Assembly: GCF_001591505.1 (NCBI RefSeq)
Contig: NZ_BCVA01000022.1
Location: forward strand, 28,756 to 92,755
Length of the DNA stretch: 64,000 nucleotides
Direction: 5' to 3'
From: Neobacillus niacini NBRC 15566
GTDB taxonomy: Bacteria; Bacillota; Bacilli; Bacillales; Cytobacillaceae
Shown here: positions 18,565 through 27,269 of the stretch, piece by piece
How the letters are laid out: each line of letters begins with the position of its first letter
Position numbering within the stretch: position 1 is the first letter of the stretch
Translations under genes and position numbers: made by a program
Notes under the pieces: model-generated
Database searches by the model: none
Told to the model about the DNA's origin: nothing
Seen by the model: the letters and a program-made list of their open reading frames with translations, nothing else

Positions 18565-19026
18565 TTATTTTTTGAGAAAGATTTGTTCTAATGTTTCGGC
18601 ATTGTCTTTATCTAAAGTTCCATACCCATCTTTTTCATTATTACTAATAATTGTTGCTGTATCATTTTGATTGAACCAAATTTGATAAACAAATAATCTT
18701 TCAGGCATATTCTCATCATACTTAAAATATAATGTCGACTTTACATCTTCTTTTCTAGCCATTTTTGGTTCTGCATTTGGTTCCCACTTAACTTGTTTAA
18801 ATACCGTTCTTAATACATCTACTGTTTCTTCATCCGTAATCATGAAAGCTTCTTCATAGCTTTCATCTGTATTAACTACTTCCACATCTACTCTGATAAG
18901 TTGATTAATTACATACTTTTTCGGAGAATTATTAGTACAGCCTATTAACAACATTACAAAAATGATAAGGATTATATTGTAGACACTTGTTTTTTTCAAC
19001 ATGCTAGAAATGTCATTAAAATTCAC
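18565..19026 (-). CDS. Small lipoprotein of unknown function
   Basis: 153 residues starting at GTG 19026 with AAGGAG upstream. A hydrophobic segment ends in MLLIGCTNN, a lipobox whose Cys would be diacylated and anchored to the outer membrane face. The mature part is small and hydrophilic with alternating beta strands, and includes a repeated acidic pattern around residues 50-70. I do not recognise a family. It is followed by the M28 peptidase gene on the same strand after 56 bp, so co-transcription is possible. Confidence 0.65.
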   Translation of the reverse strand: MNFNDISSMLKKTSVYNIILIIFVMLLIGCTNNSPKKYVINQLIRVDVEVVNTDESYEEAFMITDEETVDVLRTVFKQVKWEPNAEPKMARKEDVKSTLYFKYDENMPERLFVYQIWFNQNDTATIISNNEKDGYGTLDKDNAETLEQIFLKK

Positions 19027-19168
19027 CTGAATTCTCCTTATCCATGAACAATTATCATTATCGTATTTTAGTTCTAAAATAATTTAAACAAATTGAATAG
19101 TATTAATATAGTATTAAAAGTATTAAATGATTGAAAGAACAATTGCCACGTTTTTCCCCTATGTACTC

Positions 19169-19200
19169 AAAAAAAGCATTTCTCCTTCTTGAAGAAATGC
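19169..19200 (-). terminator. Terminator after the 90-residue gene
   Basis: On the minus strand GCATTTC...GAAATGC (19200-19176) is followed by seven T. Confidence 0.85.
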
Positions 19201-19228
19201 AGGCTGAAAAACTGAAGTAAAAAAAGAA

Positions 19229-19501
19229 TTAATTCTTCCTCTTTTTTAAGTGTTTTACGATTAAATCAAGGTTTTCATCAATATAATTAAGCCTTTCCCT
19301 AGCAATGAGTGCCCATTCTGTATTTCCAGTCATCGCCGTAAAAAGATGTCTATACCCGGGAGAGTATTGGTTATAAAGGCGTGAAATAATAAAACCTGGT
19401 TTTGCTGATACCTCTTCTTTTCTGCTAATCTGTTCTATGTCTTTGTTTAACCATTCTGGAATCATTTTGGTTGATATATCGATGACTTTTTTATTATACA
19501 T
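19229..19501 (-). CDS. Hypothetical protein of 90 residues
   Basis: A short basic, helical protein (begins MYNKKVIDISTKMIPEWLNK; ends LKKRKN) with a GGGGAAG site ahead of the ATG and a strong terminator after it. There is no signal peptide, membrane helix or recognisable motif. It is probably real because of its well-placed expression signals, but no function can be given. Confidence 0.6.
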   Translation of the reverse strand: MYNKKVIDISTKMIPEWLNKDIEQISRKEEVSAKPGFIISRLYNQYSPGYRHLFTAMTGNTEWALIARERLNYIDENLDLIVKHLKKRKN

Positions 19502-19716
19502 TTAACTTCCCCTACAATTTTTTAACATAACGAGTGTTTGGTCAATATCTCCTACTAGTAACCCTCCTTAAGAATATGAAATTTTCAAATAAAGATACAA
19601 AGTGTAAGCGTCATCAAATATATTCTATATAGATGATTAATATTCCTTTTAATCACCCAGTTTTAAGATTGCTTTGTCACAGCCCAATTTTCACATGCAA
19701 GAATAGCCTTTTGTTA

Positions 19717-20421
19717 TTATCTGGAAAGGATCTTCACCATATAATCATAGAGATGTTTATTAATTATGATTTCTTTTTCAACCTTATAGCCAATCTGCTC
19801 GTATAGCTTTTTTGCATTCGGATTATCTTTAGCAACATTTAGAGAAATTCTTGAATACCCCTTTTGTAATGCTGTTTTTTCGACTTCCTTTAAAAGCATG
19901 GTTCCGATTCCATTGCCTCTAAACCGATTTTCAACACACACTGTGTCGATATAAAAATCCCCCTCATCAGCCTCCTTATCCAGGAGAATCAATTCATTCC
20001 TTTTTTTCTTTCTTAATCTTTTCAAAATAGGTTCGTCTAATCGAGGTGCAATCTCTCCCGGGTAAGTAATTACAATTCCTGCTACTTCTCCTAAGACATC
20101 TGCAACCATCGTATTTTGGTAACTAAGACGATTAATCTCTTCTCGAAAGAAATTTGCCAGCGTTTCACGAATATTTTCTTTCTTAGTTTGACCAGTTAGC
20201 TTCTCGGCAATATCATCAATTGCATAATGAATGAGATCCGCAGCTTTCTTGGCGTCCTTTTTCACTGCTCCCCGAAAATTAAGTTCTTGGGCAATAATCT
20301 CTTCCCAATTAATTCCATAGGAAGCACCACCATCCGTGTATCCTGCAATGAAATAAAAGTTTTCGCCAGAATCTTCCTCAAAATATTTGTTTTGTTTATC
20401 GCGTTTTGATTTACTCTTCAA
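19717..20421 (-). CDS. GNAT acetyltransferase with an N-terminal extension
   Basis: 234 residues from a TTG with GGAGGG eight bases upstream. The C-terminal 150 residues are a GNAT domain: DTVCVENRFRGNGIGTMLLK is motif A, and NVAKDNPNAKKLYEQIGYKV is motif B. The first 45 residues include the phrase ENFYFIAGYTDGGASYGINW. I recall closely similar 'FxFIAGYTxGGxPYGxTWEE' segments in small stand-alone Bacillaceae proteins, so this looks like a fusion. The acceptor substrate is unknown. Confidence 0.75.
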   Translation of the reverse strand: MKSKSKRDKQNKYFEEDSGENFYFIAGYTDGGASYGINWEEIIAQELNFRGAVKKDAKKAADLIHYAIDDIAEKLTGQTKKENIRETLANFFREEINRLSYQNTMVADVLGEVAGIVITYPGEIAPRLDEPILKRLRKKKRNELILLDKEADEGDFYIDTVCVENRFRGNGIGTMLLKEVEKTALQKGYSRISLNVAKDNPNAKKLYEQIGYKVEKEIIINKHLYDYMVKILSR

Positions 20422-20591
20422 CTACATTCCCTCCGTACGGTTGCCCCATCTTTTGACTGAAAAAAATTTAGCTCTTGTCCTCCAATAAAATGTCAACAAA
20501 TACAATAATCACTTCATTATGTATACATCTGTCAATTGGACTTCACAAGATAAAAATATTTGAGATAGTGGTGTTCTCTGTATTTTAATCA

Positions 20592-20639
20592 CAAAAAAGT
20601 GCGAGGCACCAGCCATATGATTGGAAGGTGTCTCGCACT
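20592..20639 (-). terminator. Terminator after the YitT-family gene
   Basis: On the minus strand AGTGCGAGACACC pairs with GGTGCCTCGCACT (one G-U pair), followed by TTTTTTG. Confidence 0.9.
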
Positions 20640-20646
20640 GTTACCC

Positions 20647-21453
20647 CTAATTTTTAGCAAATTGACCATCAACTTCAACCGTTTCAAAAATATTAATAAA
20701 GGCTTTTTCATCATGGCTGCGAACAATTTTTTTAATTTGCATGGTTTCATAACGTGTTACCACCATCATTAAAATTTGTTTTGGTTCCTTTGTATAGCCG
20801 CCGAAACCCTCTGTAATAGTGATACCTCGATAGATTGATTGTAGTAAATCCTCTCGTATTAATTCACCTTTCGTCGTCACAATCTGCATCGTTAATTTGA
20901 TGTGATTCGTGTGAATGGTATCAATCATCTTACCTGTCAGATAAATCGACAACAGCGTGTACAATGCAATATTCCAATTGAAAGCAGCACCAGAAATGAG
21001 AACAATGACGCCGTTCATCGCCGTTAGTAGCAGGCCCACACTCACATTACTAGTCCGTGAAAGGATAATTGCAATAATATCCAATCCTCCAGAGGTGCCG
21101 GAATACTTCAAGATAACACCAACCCCAATACCGCCTATGATTCCTCCGAAAATCGCCGACAGCAAGATATTGTCTGTTACAGGAACGCTTGGTAATAGAT
21201 ATAAGAAAACGGAGAGGGATACCACACAAATCAATGTATTGATCGTAATCATCTTTCCAAGCTTAAAGTATCCCAAGATGAGTAAAGGTATATTGAGTAA
21301 AAGATTCATTACACCAATATCAAATGGAGTGACTAACCCAATTAAAATGGCAATACCACTTATTCCGCTGCTCAAAATCCCGTATGGAACGAGAAAGAAA
21401 TTAAAGCCAAATGCAACAATTAACGAACCTACGATGACAATTAAATTTTTCAT
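20647..21453 (-). CDS. YitT-family membrane protein (DUF161/DUF2179)
   Basis: 268 residues from the ATG at 21453, which has a GGGGGG-type site. The frame is open for another 65 codons upstream, but that part is the T-box leader. About five to six membrane segments (FNFFLVPYGILSSGISGIAI is the classic YitT opening) are followed by a cytoplasmic DUF2179 domain with ITEGFGGYTKEPKQILMMVV. The family is widespread in Firmicutes; its substrate is not established. The T-box leader is strong evidence that this copy responds to charging of a tRNA, so it may move an amino acid or a precursor. Confidence 0.87.
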   Translation of the reverse strand: MKNLIVIVGSLIVAFGFNFFLVPYGILSSGISGIAILIGLVTPFDIGVMNLLLNIPLLILGYFKLGKMITINTLICVVSLSVFLYLLPSVPVTDNILLSAIFGGIIGGIGVGVILKYSGTSGGLDIIAIILSRTSNVSVGLLLTAMNGVIVLISGAAFNWNIALYTLLSIYLTGKMIDTIHTNHIKLTMQIVTTKGELIREDLLQSIYRGITITEGFGGYTKEPKQILMMVVTRYETMQIKKIVRSHDEKAFINIFETVEVDGQFAKN

Positions 21454-21555
21454 ACCGATTAGCCCCCCGTTTCCAGAAAAAATTTTTAAAACAAAAACTA
21501 GATTAGATTTACGAGGATAGTCGATTCCGTATAACGGATAAACCTCATAATTTTT

Positions 21556-21834
21556 TTGTATAAAAAAACTCGCTCCAAAAATAGGAACGAGTTTTGTTTC
21601 CGTTACCACCCATAGTCCGCTTGTTTCGCAAAATGAAACATTCTGCACAGAGCCAATGTACCATATACGAATTCCCTTGTAACGGTAGAAAACCGATAAA
21701 GATTACTCGGTTTGACTTTGCATCTCGTAGATGTTTTTTCAGAAAAAAGTGTCCTTCGGCTTTCACCAAATCCCCCGATTCTCTTGGGAACTGGATTCTT
21801 TTCATTTATATTTCTCGTCACTGATTTTTATTAT
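21556..21834 (-). promoter_or_regulatory. T-box riboswitch leader upstream of the YitT-family gene
   Basis: Reading the minus strand, the leader begins with GTGACGAGAA, typical of T-box 5' ends. It then shows the distal stem I motif AGAGAATCGGGGGATTTGGTG followed by AAAGCCG. The T-box sequence ATGGGTGGTAACGG (complement of 21600-21613) contains the UGGU bulge that pairs with the tRNA acceptor end. It ends with a terminator in which ACTCGTTCC pairs with GGAGCGAGT, followed by seven T (21593-21561). This matches the classic layout in which uncharged tRNA prevents termination. The specifier region reads near CTGAAAAAACATCTAC; AAA (Lys) or AAC (Asn) are candidates, but I cannot place it with certainty. 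Confidence 0.85.
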
Positions 21835-21841
21835 TATTAGT

Positions 21842-21871
21842 AATCTACCAGAGGGAAAATAAAGTTGTCAA
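21842..21871 (-). promoter_or_regulatory. SigA-type promoter of the T-box transcript
   Basis: On the minus strand TTGACA (21871-21866) and TAGATT (21847-21842) are 18 bp apart. This places the start of transcription just ahead of the T-box leader. Confidence 0.7.
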
Positions 21872-22010
21872 TATACTTTTCCAATATATCATTATTTTGA
21901 ATATTTAGGATTTGTTTTCCGGTTATAACAACTTCTAGTCAACCTAATGTTATCGGATTAATATAGTACAATTATTCAAGAAATAATTAAATGAAAACGG
22001 AAATGCAAGT

Positions 22011-22061
22011 GGGTTCAGTCTCTCGGTGAAGTAAAGCTATAACGCACCGGGGGACTGACTC
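22011..22061. repeat. Intergenic imperfect palindrome, copy A
   Basis: GGGTTCAGTC (22011-22020) faces GACTGACTC (22053-22061), with TCGGTGAAGTAAAGCTATAA between. The same element appears at 38442-38492 and in part at 39739-39760. Confidence 0.6.
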
Positions 22062-22215
22062 AAAATCACATTTTGTAATTAGCTTTTAACAGTCTCCGGA
22101 ATTTATCAAAATGAGGTTTTGCTCCAACCTAACTCTAAATGGAAAGTATTTCATACACTTAACTCTCATATGTATATTTAATAGGTTATTAATAGCAAAA
22201 ATATGGGGGAATAAT

Positions 22216-23000
22216 ATGAAGGTATCCAATAAAGTAATTGTCGTAACAGGTGCTGGTGGAGGGATTGGGAGAGAGCTCGTTAGGCAACTGCTAGAAAAAG
22301 GAGCAAGAGTCGCAGCCATAATCCAAAAAACGGACTAGAGGAAATACAGTCATTCACAACAGTCTATGGGGACAAAATCTCGACACACAAGGCTAATTTA
22401 TCTAACAGAAATGATGTGGAAAAGCTTCCAGAAGAAATTATCGCCAAACACGGACACATAGATGGAATTATTAATAATGCTGGAATTCTTCAACAGTTTC
22501 ATAGCGTGAATAAACTTGACTATGAACAAATTCAAAGGGTCATGGATGTTAACTTTTATGGTACGCTCTATATGTGTAAAACCTTTTTACCACACCTTTT
22601 AAATCGACCAGAAGCTTACATTACAAATGTATCAAGCATGGGTGGATTTCTTCATGTGCCGCTTCAATCGATTTATACAGCTTCAAAAGCAGCAGTCAAA
22701 ATGTTAACAGAAGGCCTCCATTTAGAGCTTAGAGATACGAATGTAGGCGTAACCATTGTCTTTCCTGGTGGAGTTGACACGAACATCGTCCAAAATTCCG
22801 GTATTGAAATAGAAGGTACTAACAATCATTCATATAAAATTTTCAGCCCACATGAAGCACCAGCAATCATTGTTAAAGGGATGGAAAATAAAAAATACCG
22901 AGTATTAGCCGGAAACGATGCAAAAATAATGGACTTTTTATATCGTTTGAACCCCAAAAAAGCAACAGACATTATTGCTAACAAGATAAAAACACTTTAG
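22216..23000 (+). pseudogene. Short-chain dehydrogenase/reductase, frameshifted
   Basis: The first part (ATG 22216, ending with a stop at 22338) has the cofactor motif VVTGAGGGIGRELVRQL. After about 22320 the protein continues in another frame as NPKNGLEEIQSF and so on to the end at 23000, with NNAG, SSMGGF and the catalytic Tyr/Lys in YTASKAA. Placing the halves together gives a normal 260-residue SDR. The missing piece between VAA and NP suggests loss of about seven bases (relatives would read 'VAAVDINP'). As it stands the gene cannot make an active enzyme unless the indel is a sequence error. Confidence 0.85.
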
Positions 23001-23029
23001 AAAAAAGAATGGATAAAATAGGTTTAAAA

Positions 23030-23052
23030 GAGTGTTCTGTTGTGGAACACTC
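23030..23052 (+). terminator. Hairpin after the dehydrogenase, probable terminator
   Basis: GAGTGTTC pairs with GAACACTC around a 7-base loop. The following tract (CTTCTAG) is only weakly T-rich. Confidence 0.55.
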
Positions 23053-23090
23053 CTTCTAGTCTAATAAATTTTTTATTATTTCTAGCTTTC

Positions 23091-23810
23091 CTAATTTCCG
23101 AAAATGGCGACATACTGATTTTGCAAAACAAATCGATTATCGAACCAGCCTAACGTATTCAAGACATACCCTAAAGAATCTGCATTATATCTTCCTGCAA
23201 TTTTTTGATACGCCAAAAGCTCATACACTTTGTTTGAATCAAAATCTACAGGATATAGGCCGCTTAAAGGATTTACAAAACCAGTAATAGGGCTTTTCAG
23301 ATGGCCGTTTGCGTCGTAAATTTCATTTAAATACTCAGTACCTCTTTTTGAAATGTCTATCAAATACTTCTTATTATTGAACCTGCTGACAACCTCCACT
23401 TTGTAATGATCTTGATACATAACCTGATATTGATATTGCTCATTATATTCATTGAAATCAAATAATAATTGTGGTGTATTTTCCATAAAGGAATAAATAT
23501 AATGGTACATGATTCCACCGCTTCCGCCTGAAGCAATACTTATTAAAATATCATCTACTCCATTTCCAGTAAAATCCCCTAAGAATATAGTAGGATTGTA
23601 GCCTGCATTTTCACGAAGTGGAACACTCTTTACGCTCCCAGTCCTTCCGTCTTGAACATGCAGGGTAATATTTTGTGTAAATGGACTATCTGAAGTCTTG
23701 ATTCCCGTTAAATAAACATTATCAGGTACTTGATCTCCCGTTACATCGCTACGTGCAAACGTAACAATACTCCGGGGATTCACGGTTTGCCTAGAATAAT
23801 AGTTATACAT
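23091..23810 (-). CDS. FG-GAP/VCBS-type beta-propeller-like protein
   Basis: About 239 residues from the ATG at 23810 (MYNYYSRQTVN), which has AAGGAG six bases before it; an earlier in-frame ATG lacks a site. The sequence carries Asp-rich repeat cores such as ARSDVTGDQVPDNVYLTG and LGDFTGNGVDDILISIASGG, which are calcium-binding FG-GAP/VCBS-like turns. There is no signal peptide. Bacillaceae have several such proteins of unknown role, some found in the spore or cell envelope. It is adjacent to, and divergent from, another unrecognised gene. Confidence 0.7.
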   Translation of the reverse strand: MYNYYSRQTVNPRSIVTFARSDVTGDQVPDNVYLTGIKTSDSPFTQNITLHVQDGRTGSVKSVPLRENAGYNPTIFLGDFTGNGVDDILISIASGGSGGIMYHYIYSFMENTPQLLFDFNEYNEQYQYQVMYQDHYKVEVVSRFNNKKYLIDISKRGTEYLNEIYDANGHLKSPITGFVNPLSGLYPVDFDSNKVYELLAYQKIAGRYNADSLGYVLNTLGWFDNRFVLQNQYVAIFGN

Positions 23811-24004
23811 AACATGCTCCTTTTCATGAGGACTATCATCATTACTTTCTAACTGCCAATAATAAGCCTTCATTAAGTATATCTACTCACAGGCGTCATA
23901 AAATTTATAAGGCAAATTGAATCTATATTTGAATATCATACGCTCCTCGCTCTCAAAGTTTCCGGAGGATTTCGTTAATGACTCATCAAAATGGAGGGAA
24001 AAAA

Positions 24005-24493
24005 ATGAAAAAATACGGTTCATTTTCTGGTACGGTTACCATGATTCAAGATTATCTAGTAGGTTCAGAAGAGGAAAAAGGGTGTTTTAAATTAATGTCC
24101 ATATTGCAGGGAGATGGTTCAATAGTTAATTTCGTGATTAGTCCAACTACCTATTTTCTAGACCATGTTATGGTTTCAGTTGGGGACCGTGTAACTGGTT
24201 TTTATGATGTCAATGTACCTGTCATACTGATTTATCCGCCACAATATCAAGCCCTCATAATTGTAAAAGATAACTCTTATCAAAATGTAAAGGTAGACTT
24301 TTTTAACAGCCAGCTGGTGAGTAGTGATGGTCAACTACAATTGAATATTGCTAGTTATACTCCAATATTATTACAAAACAATCAACCCTTCACATCGAAT
24401 CCTGCGAACCGGAATCTACTCGTTGTATATGGTCCTGCCACATTTAGCATTCCAGCCCAAACCACTCCCTATAAAATCATTGTTTTGTGTTAG
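24005..24493 (+). CDS. Conserved-looking hypothetical beta-rich protein
   Basis: 162 residues from the ATG at 24005, with AATGGAGGG upstream; the frame opens nine codons earlier. The sequence is beta rich: SFSGTVTMIQDY, then VGDRVTGFYDVNVPVILIYP, and at the end GPATFSIPAQTTPYKIIVLC. The proline-rich 'IYPPQYQALII' segment looks conserved. There is no signal peptide or membrane segment. I recall similar proteins in other Bacillaceae but no function. It lies divergent from the FG-GAP gene and has a terminator after it. Confidence 0.65.
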   Translation: MKKYGSFSGTVTMIQDYLVGSEEEKGCFKLMSILQGDGSIVNFVISPTTYFLDHVMVSVGDRVTGFYDVNVPVILIYPPQYQALIIVKDNSYQNVKVDFFNSQLVSSDGQLQLNIASYTPILLQNNQPFTSNPANRNLLVVYGPATFSIPAQTTPYKIIVLC

Positions 24494-24510
24494 TCACATT
24501 TAGAGAATTA

Positions 24511-24533
24511 AAGGGGTGTAAAAGCCCCTTTTT
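24511..24533 (+). terminator. Terminator
   Basis: AAGGGG...CCCCTT with a TTTTTA tail. Confidence 0.85.
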
Positions 24534-24761
24534 ATTAATATCATTTTTATAGTCCTACATATAAGCAGTGTTGACAAGGCAAGCAAGATTTTATTAATCA
24601 ATTTAATCTAATAAATGGTAAAAAAGTAGCATATTGGTGTGTTATAATGAAGTAGTCCGAAGGATGTAAGCAGTTCTCTTTTACGAAATTAAAACTAAAA
24701 TATCTGAAAACCCTAACTGTAGTCGAACCTGAAATAATTTGTAATTTCGTGGGTGAAATAT

Positions 24762-25199
24762 ATGAAAATTTCAATAGAAGAAATAAGCAAAGAACTAGGA
24801 GAAGAAATCCTCATCAGATGTCATGAGGTAGATGATAAAATATACGAAATCGTCAACAAGCTGAAAACGGACGACCTTTTTATACTTGGATATCAAAATG
24901 ACGGAGTTCACCGTCTTAATCTAAGGGATATCTATTATTTCGAGGCTGTGGACGGAAAGGTTTTTAGCTACTGTAAGGACAACGTTTTAGAGGTAAAACA
25001 AAAACTTTATGAATTAGAGGAATTATGCAAGGAAAAGAACTGTTTTCGTGCTTCTAAATCGACTATTTTGAACATGGCTAAAATTACCTCTATTTATCCG
25101 TCCATTAGCGGCCGATTTGAAGCGGTGCTTGACAACGGAGAACGTGCTGTTGTCTCAAGGCAGTATGTGCCTGTCCTTAAAAATATGCTTGGCTTGTAA
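24762..25199 (+). CDS. LytTR-domain DNA-binding regulator
   Basis: 145 residues from the ATG at 24762; a GTG three codons earlier is also open. The C-terminal 100 residues are a LytTR domain: NLRDIYYFEAVDGKVFSYCK, then CFRASKSTILNMAKI, ending GERAVVSRQYVPVLKNMLG. There is no receiver domain. Stand-alone LytTR proteins in Firmicutes are commonly held inactive by a partner membrane protein encoded next door; the DUF3021 gene 14 bp downstream fits that role. Confidence 0.88.
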   Translation: MKISIEEISKELGEEILIRCHEVDDKIYEIVNKLKTDDLFILGYQNDGVHRLNLRDIYYFEAVDGKVFSYCKDNVLEVKQKLYELEELCKEKNCFRASKSTILNMAKITSIYPSISGRFEAVLDNGERAVVSRQYVPVLKNMLGL

Positions 25200-25213
25200 A
25201 GGAAGGAATACAT

Positions 25214-25642
25214 ATGAAGATGTCCGAATTTGTACAAAAGATGATAAAGGATTGCCTGATTATCTTCGCCTCCATTATTATTATCATAACTATATTGCGA
25301 CAAATCTATTATCCGTATATGACCTTTGATTTAAAGTCGATTTATATCATTATGGCCTTTTCATTTATAAGTACTTTACTGGGATTGATTTTGTATTCTC
25401 CGAATGACATAAGTGAAAAGAAAATGCGTATAAGAATTGCCATTCATTTTTTTACGTTGGAGATTCTATTGATTGTTCTTGCAAGTGTTTTTGATATTGT
25501 AAATAGCGCCACGGATGGAATCATTCTTTCTCTGCAAATTGCTGCCATCTATATACTAGTTCGTCTACTATCATGGAAAAATGATAAAAAAGAAGCCCAA
25601 CAAATTAACGAAAAGCTAAAGGCCTTTAAGCAGGATGTTTAA
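25214..25642 (+). CDS. DUF3021 membrane protein, LytTR partner
   Basis: 142 residues with four membrane segments (about 12-32, 42-62, 74-98 and 106-123) and a short charged tail. DUF3021 proteins almost always sit next to a LytTR regulator and are thought to control it from the membrane. AAGGAAGG precedes the ATG, 14 bp after the regulator's stop, so the two form an operon closed by a terminator. Usual targets are bacteriocin or transporter genes; the next gene here is a membrane-anchored hydrolase. Confidence 0.85.
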   Translation: MKMSEFVQKMIKDCLIIFASIIIIITILRQIYYPYMTFDLKSIYIIMAFSFISTLLGLILYSPNDISEKKMRIRIAIHFFTLEILLIVLASVFDIVNSATDGIILSLQIAAIYILVRLLSWKNDKKEAQQINEKLKAFKQDV

Positions 25643-25680
25643 CCAATAAGTCACACAGCAGCAGTTGTCTGCAACCCATA

Positions 25681-25715
25681 AAAAAGCAGTAGCCTAATAG
25701 CTTACTGCTTTTTTT
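25681..25715 (+). terminator. Terminator of the LytTR-DUF3021 pair
   Basis: AAAAAGCAGTA pairs with TACTGCTTTTT across a 13-base loop, ending in a T7 tract. Confidence 0.9.
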
Positions 25716-25824
25716 GCATCTTATTTGCCTGTGGATACAACTTACTGTTCTTCTATATACTTCCTTTTGGCGGTTTTTTATGATGAGTTCAGAATAAATT
25801 TTTTAAAAAAGAAGGGGTACTCTG

Positions 25825-27129
25825 ATGGGATATTTACTATTATTGATCGTTTTAATTTTGGAGATTGGTTTTGCAATCTACTGCATGGTAACGGAGCAAA
25901 AACATAAAAAAATAAAGGACTGGATGAAGATTTCTGTATTTATCGCATTTGTCATTCTCACACTATCATCGGTGATTGTGTGGAGTTTCCGCTGGGTCAT
26001 TCCTGCCATTCTGCTTTTCATTTCGGCTGTAAAGGGAACAGTTTCTCTTCTCCGCAACAAAACAAATAACAAAAAGTACAAAACTTCTTCTATTGTGTGG
26101 AAGTCTATTATGACAATATTCGTATTTATATTTGCCTTTGGACCTGCAATTGTATTTCCTCAGCATAAATCACCTAAAGTGAACGGTGAATATGAAGTTG
26201 CAACCGCTACTTACACCTATATTGATAAAAACCGTATGGAGGAGTTTACCGACAAGGAGGACCACAGATCTGTAAATGTGGAATTTTGGTATCCGAATAA
26301 GGCAAATAAAACATATCCTTTATTGGTGTTCTCCCATGGAGCAACCGGAATTAAGTCAAGTAATACCTCTACCTATACGGAGCTTGCAAGTCACGGTTAT
26401 GTAGTGGTTTCAATCGATCATCCCTATCACTCCTTTTATACCGTTTCAGAAGATGGTACACGGGCTGTAATAAATACAGATTATAACCGTGAAGTCAGCA
26501 ACGCTAATAAAGAAGGAATTTACTCGAAGGAAGAAACTTATGAACTCATTCAAAAATGGATGAAACTGCGAACAGATGATATGAATTTTGTCATTGATAC
26601 GATACTAACTAAGGTTAAAACTGATAAAACCCCTATTTACCAACATATCGATACAGAGAAAATTGGTGTGTTCGGTCACTCTATGGGCGGGGCAGCCAGT
26701 GTTTGGTTAGGAAGAGAACGTAATGATATTGACGCGGTAGTAAATATTGATGCTCCGTTCTTTAGTGAGCTTGTTTATAACAAAATAGTGGATGAATTTG
26801 TTTCACGCGACGAATACTTCAACACACCGCTCCTTAATATCTATTCTGACGATGTTTGGGGACAGCTCGACAGCAACTCCACTTATGTTGCGAACAAACC
26901 CAGTAATGAACAATTCAAAAACGCCTATATCGTTCATTTTAAAGGATCCAAACATTTAAGTTTAACCGATTTACCGCTTTTCTCTCCTATCCTTGCAAAT
27001 ATTCTGCAAGGTGGAAAAGCGGACATTGATAAATATTACTGTATTGAAACAGCAAATGAACTCATTCTTAAATTTTTCGACGATGAGTTAAAGGGCATCG
27101 GCCATTTCACTCCTAAAGAAACATATTGA
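25825..27129 (+). CDS. Membrane-anchored alpha/beta hydrolase (PAF-acetylhydrolase-like)
   Basis: 434 residues. Three to four N-terminal membrane segments (residues 1-115) are followed by an alpha/beta-hydrolase domain. The oxyanion region is LLVFSHGATGIKSSN, and the nucleophile elbow is GVFGHSMGGAAS with Ser286. A conserved Asp (NIDAPF) and a late His (GSKHLSL) can complete the triad. This is the layout of the platelet-activating-factor acetylhydrolase-like isoform II group in Firmicutes, whose natural substrates are unknown. GAAGGGG precedes the ATG. It may be the regulated target of the LytTR pair upstream. Confidence 0.82.
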   Translation: MGYLLLLIVLILEIGFAIYCMVTEQKHKKIKDWMKISVFIAFVILTLSSVIVWSFRWVIPAILLFISAVKGTVSLLRNKTNNKKYKTSSIVWKSIMTIFVFIFAFGPAIVFPQHKSPKVNGEYEVATATYTYIDKNRMEEFTDKEDHRSVNVEFWYPNKANKTYPLLVFSHGATGIKSSNTSTYTELASHGYVVVSIDHPYHSFYTVSEDGTRAVINTDYNREVSNANKEGIYSKEETYELIQKWMKLRTDDMNFVIDTILTKVKTDKTPIYQHIDTEKIGVFGHSMGGAASVWLGRERNDIDAVVNIDAPFFSELVYNKIVDEFVSRDEYFNTPLLNIYSDDVWGQLDSNSTYVANKPSNEQFKNAYIVHFKGSKHLSLTDLPLFSPILANILQGGKADIDKYYCIETANELILKFFDDELKGIGHFTPKETY

Positions 27130-27140
27130 TTTGTTTTTTG

Positions 27141-27179
27141 GGGCAGTCCCCATCGCCTTATAGCATAAGCGGACTGCCC
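27141..27179 (+). terminator. Hairpin after the hydrolase, possible terminator
   Basis: GGGCAGTCC (27141-27149) pairs perfectly with GGACTGCCC (27171-27179). The tail (TCAAATTTC) is poor in T. Confidence 0.5.
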
Positions 27180-27269
27180 TCAAATTTCAACAAATAAAAA
27201 GGGAAAATGCGGAAACACTAATAGTCAGCACCAATTTTTTCAACCTATATTTAGGACCTGCAGAGGAGG

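Noticed and set aside
21454..21648. 65-residue N-terminal extension of the YitT protein
   Set aside because: The upstream part is leader and terminator RNA; the ATG at 21453 has a ribosome site and fits the family N-terminus.
21545..21824. Several open frames of 72-86 codons on both strands
   Set aside because: They lie inside the T-box leader, whose conserved RNA motifs explain the sequence.
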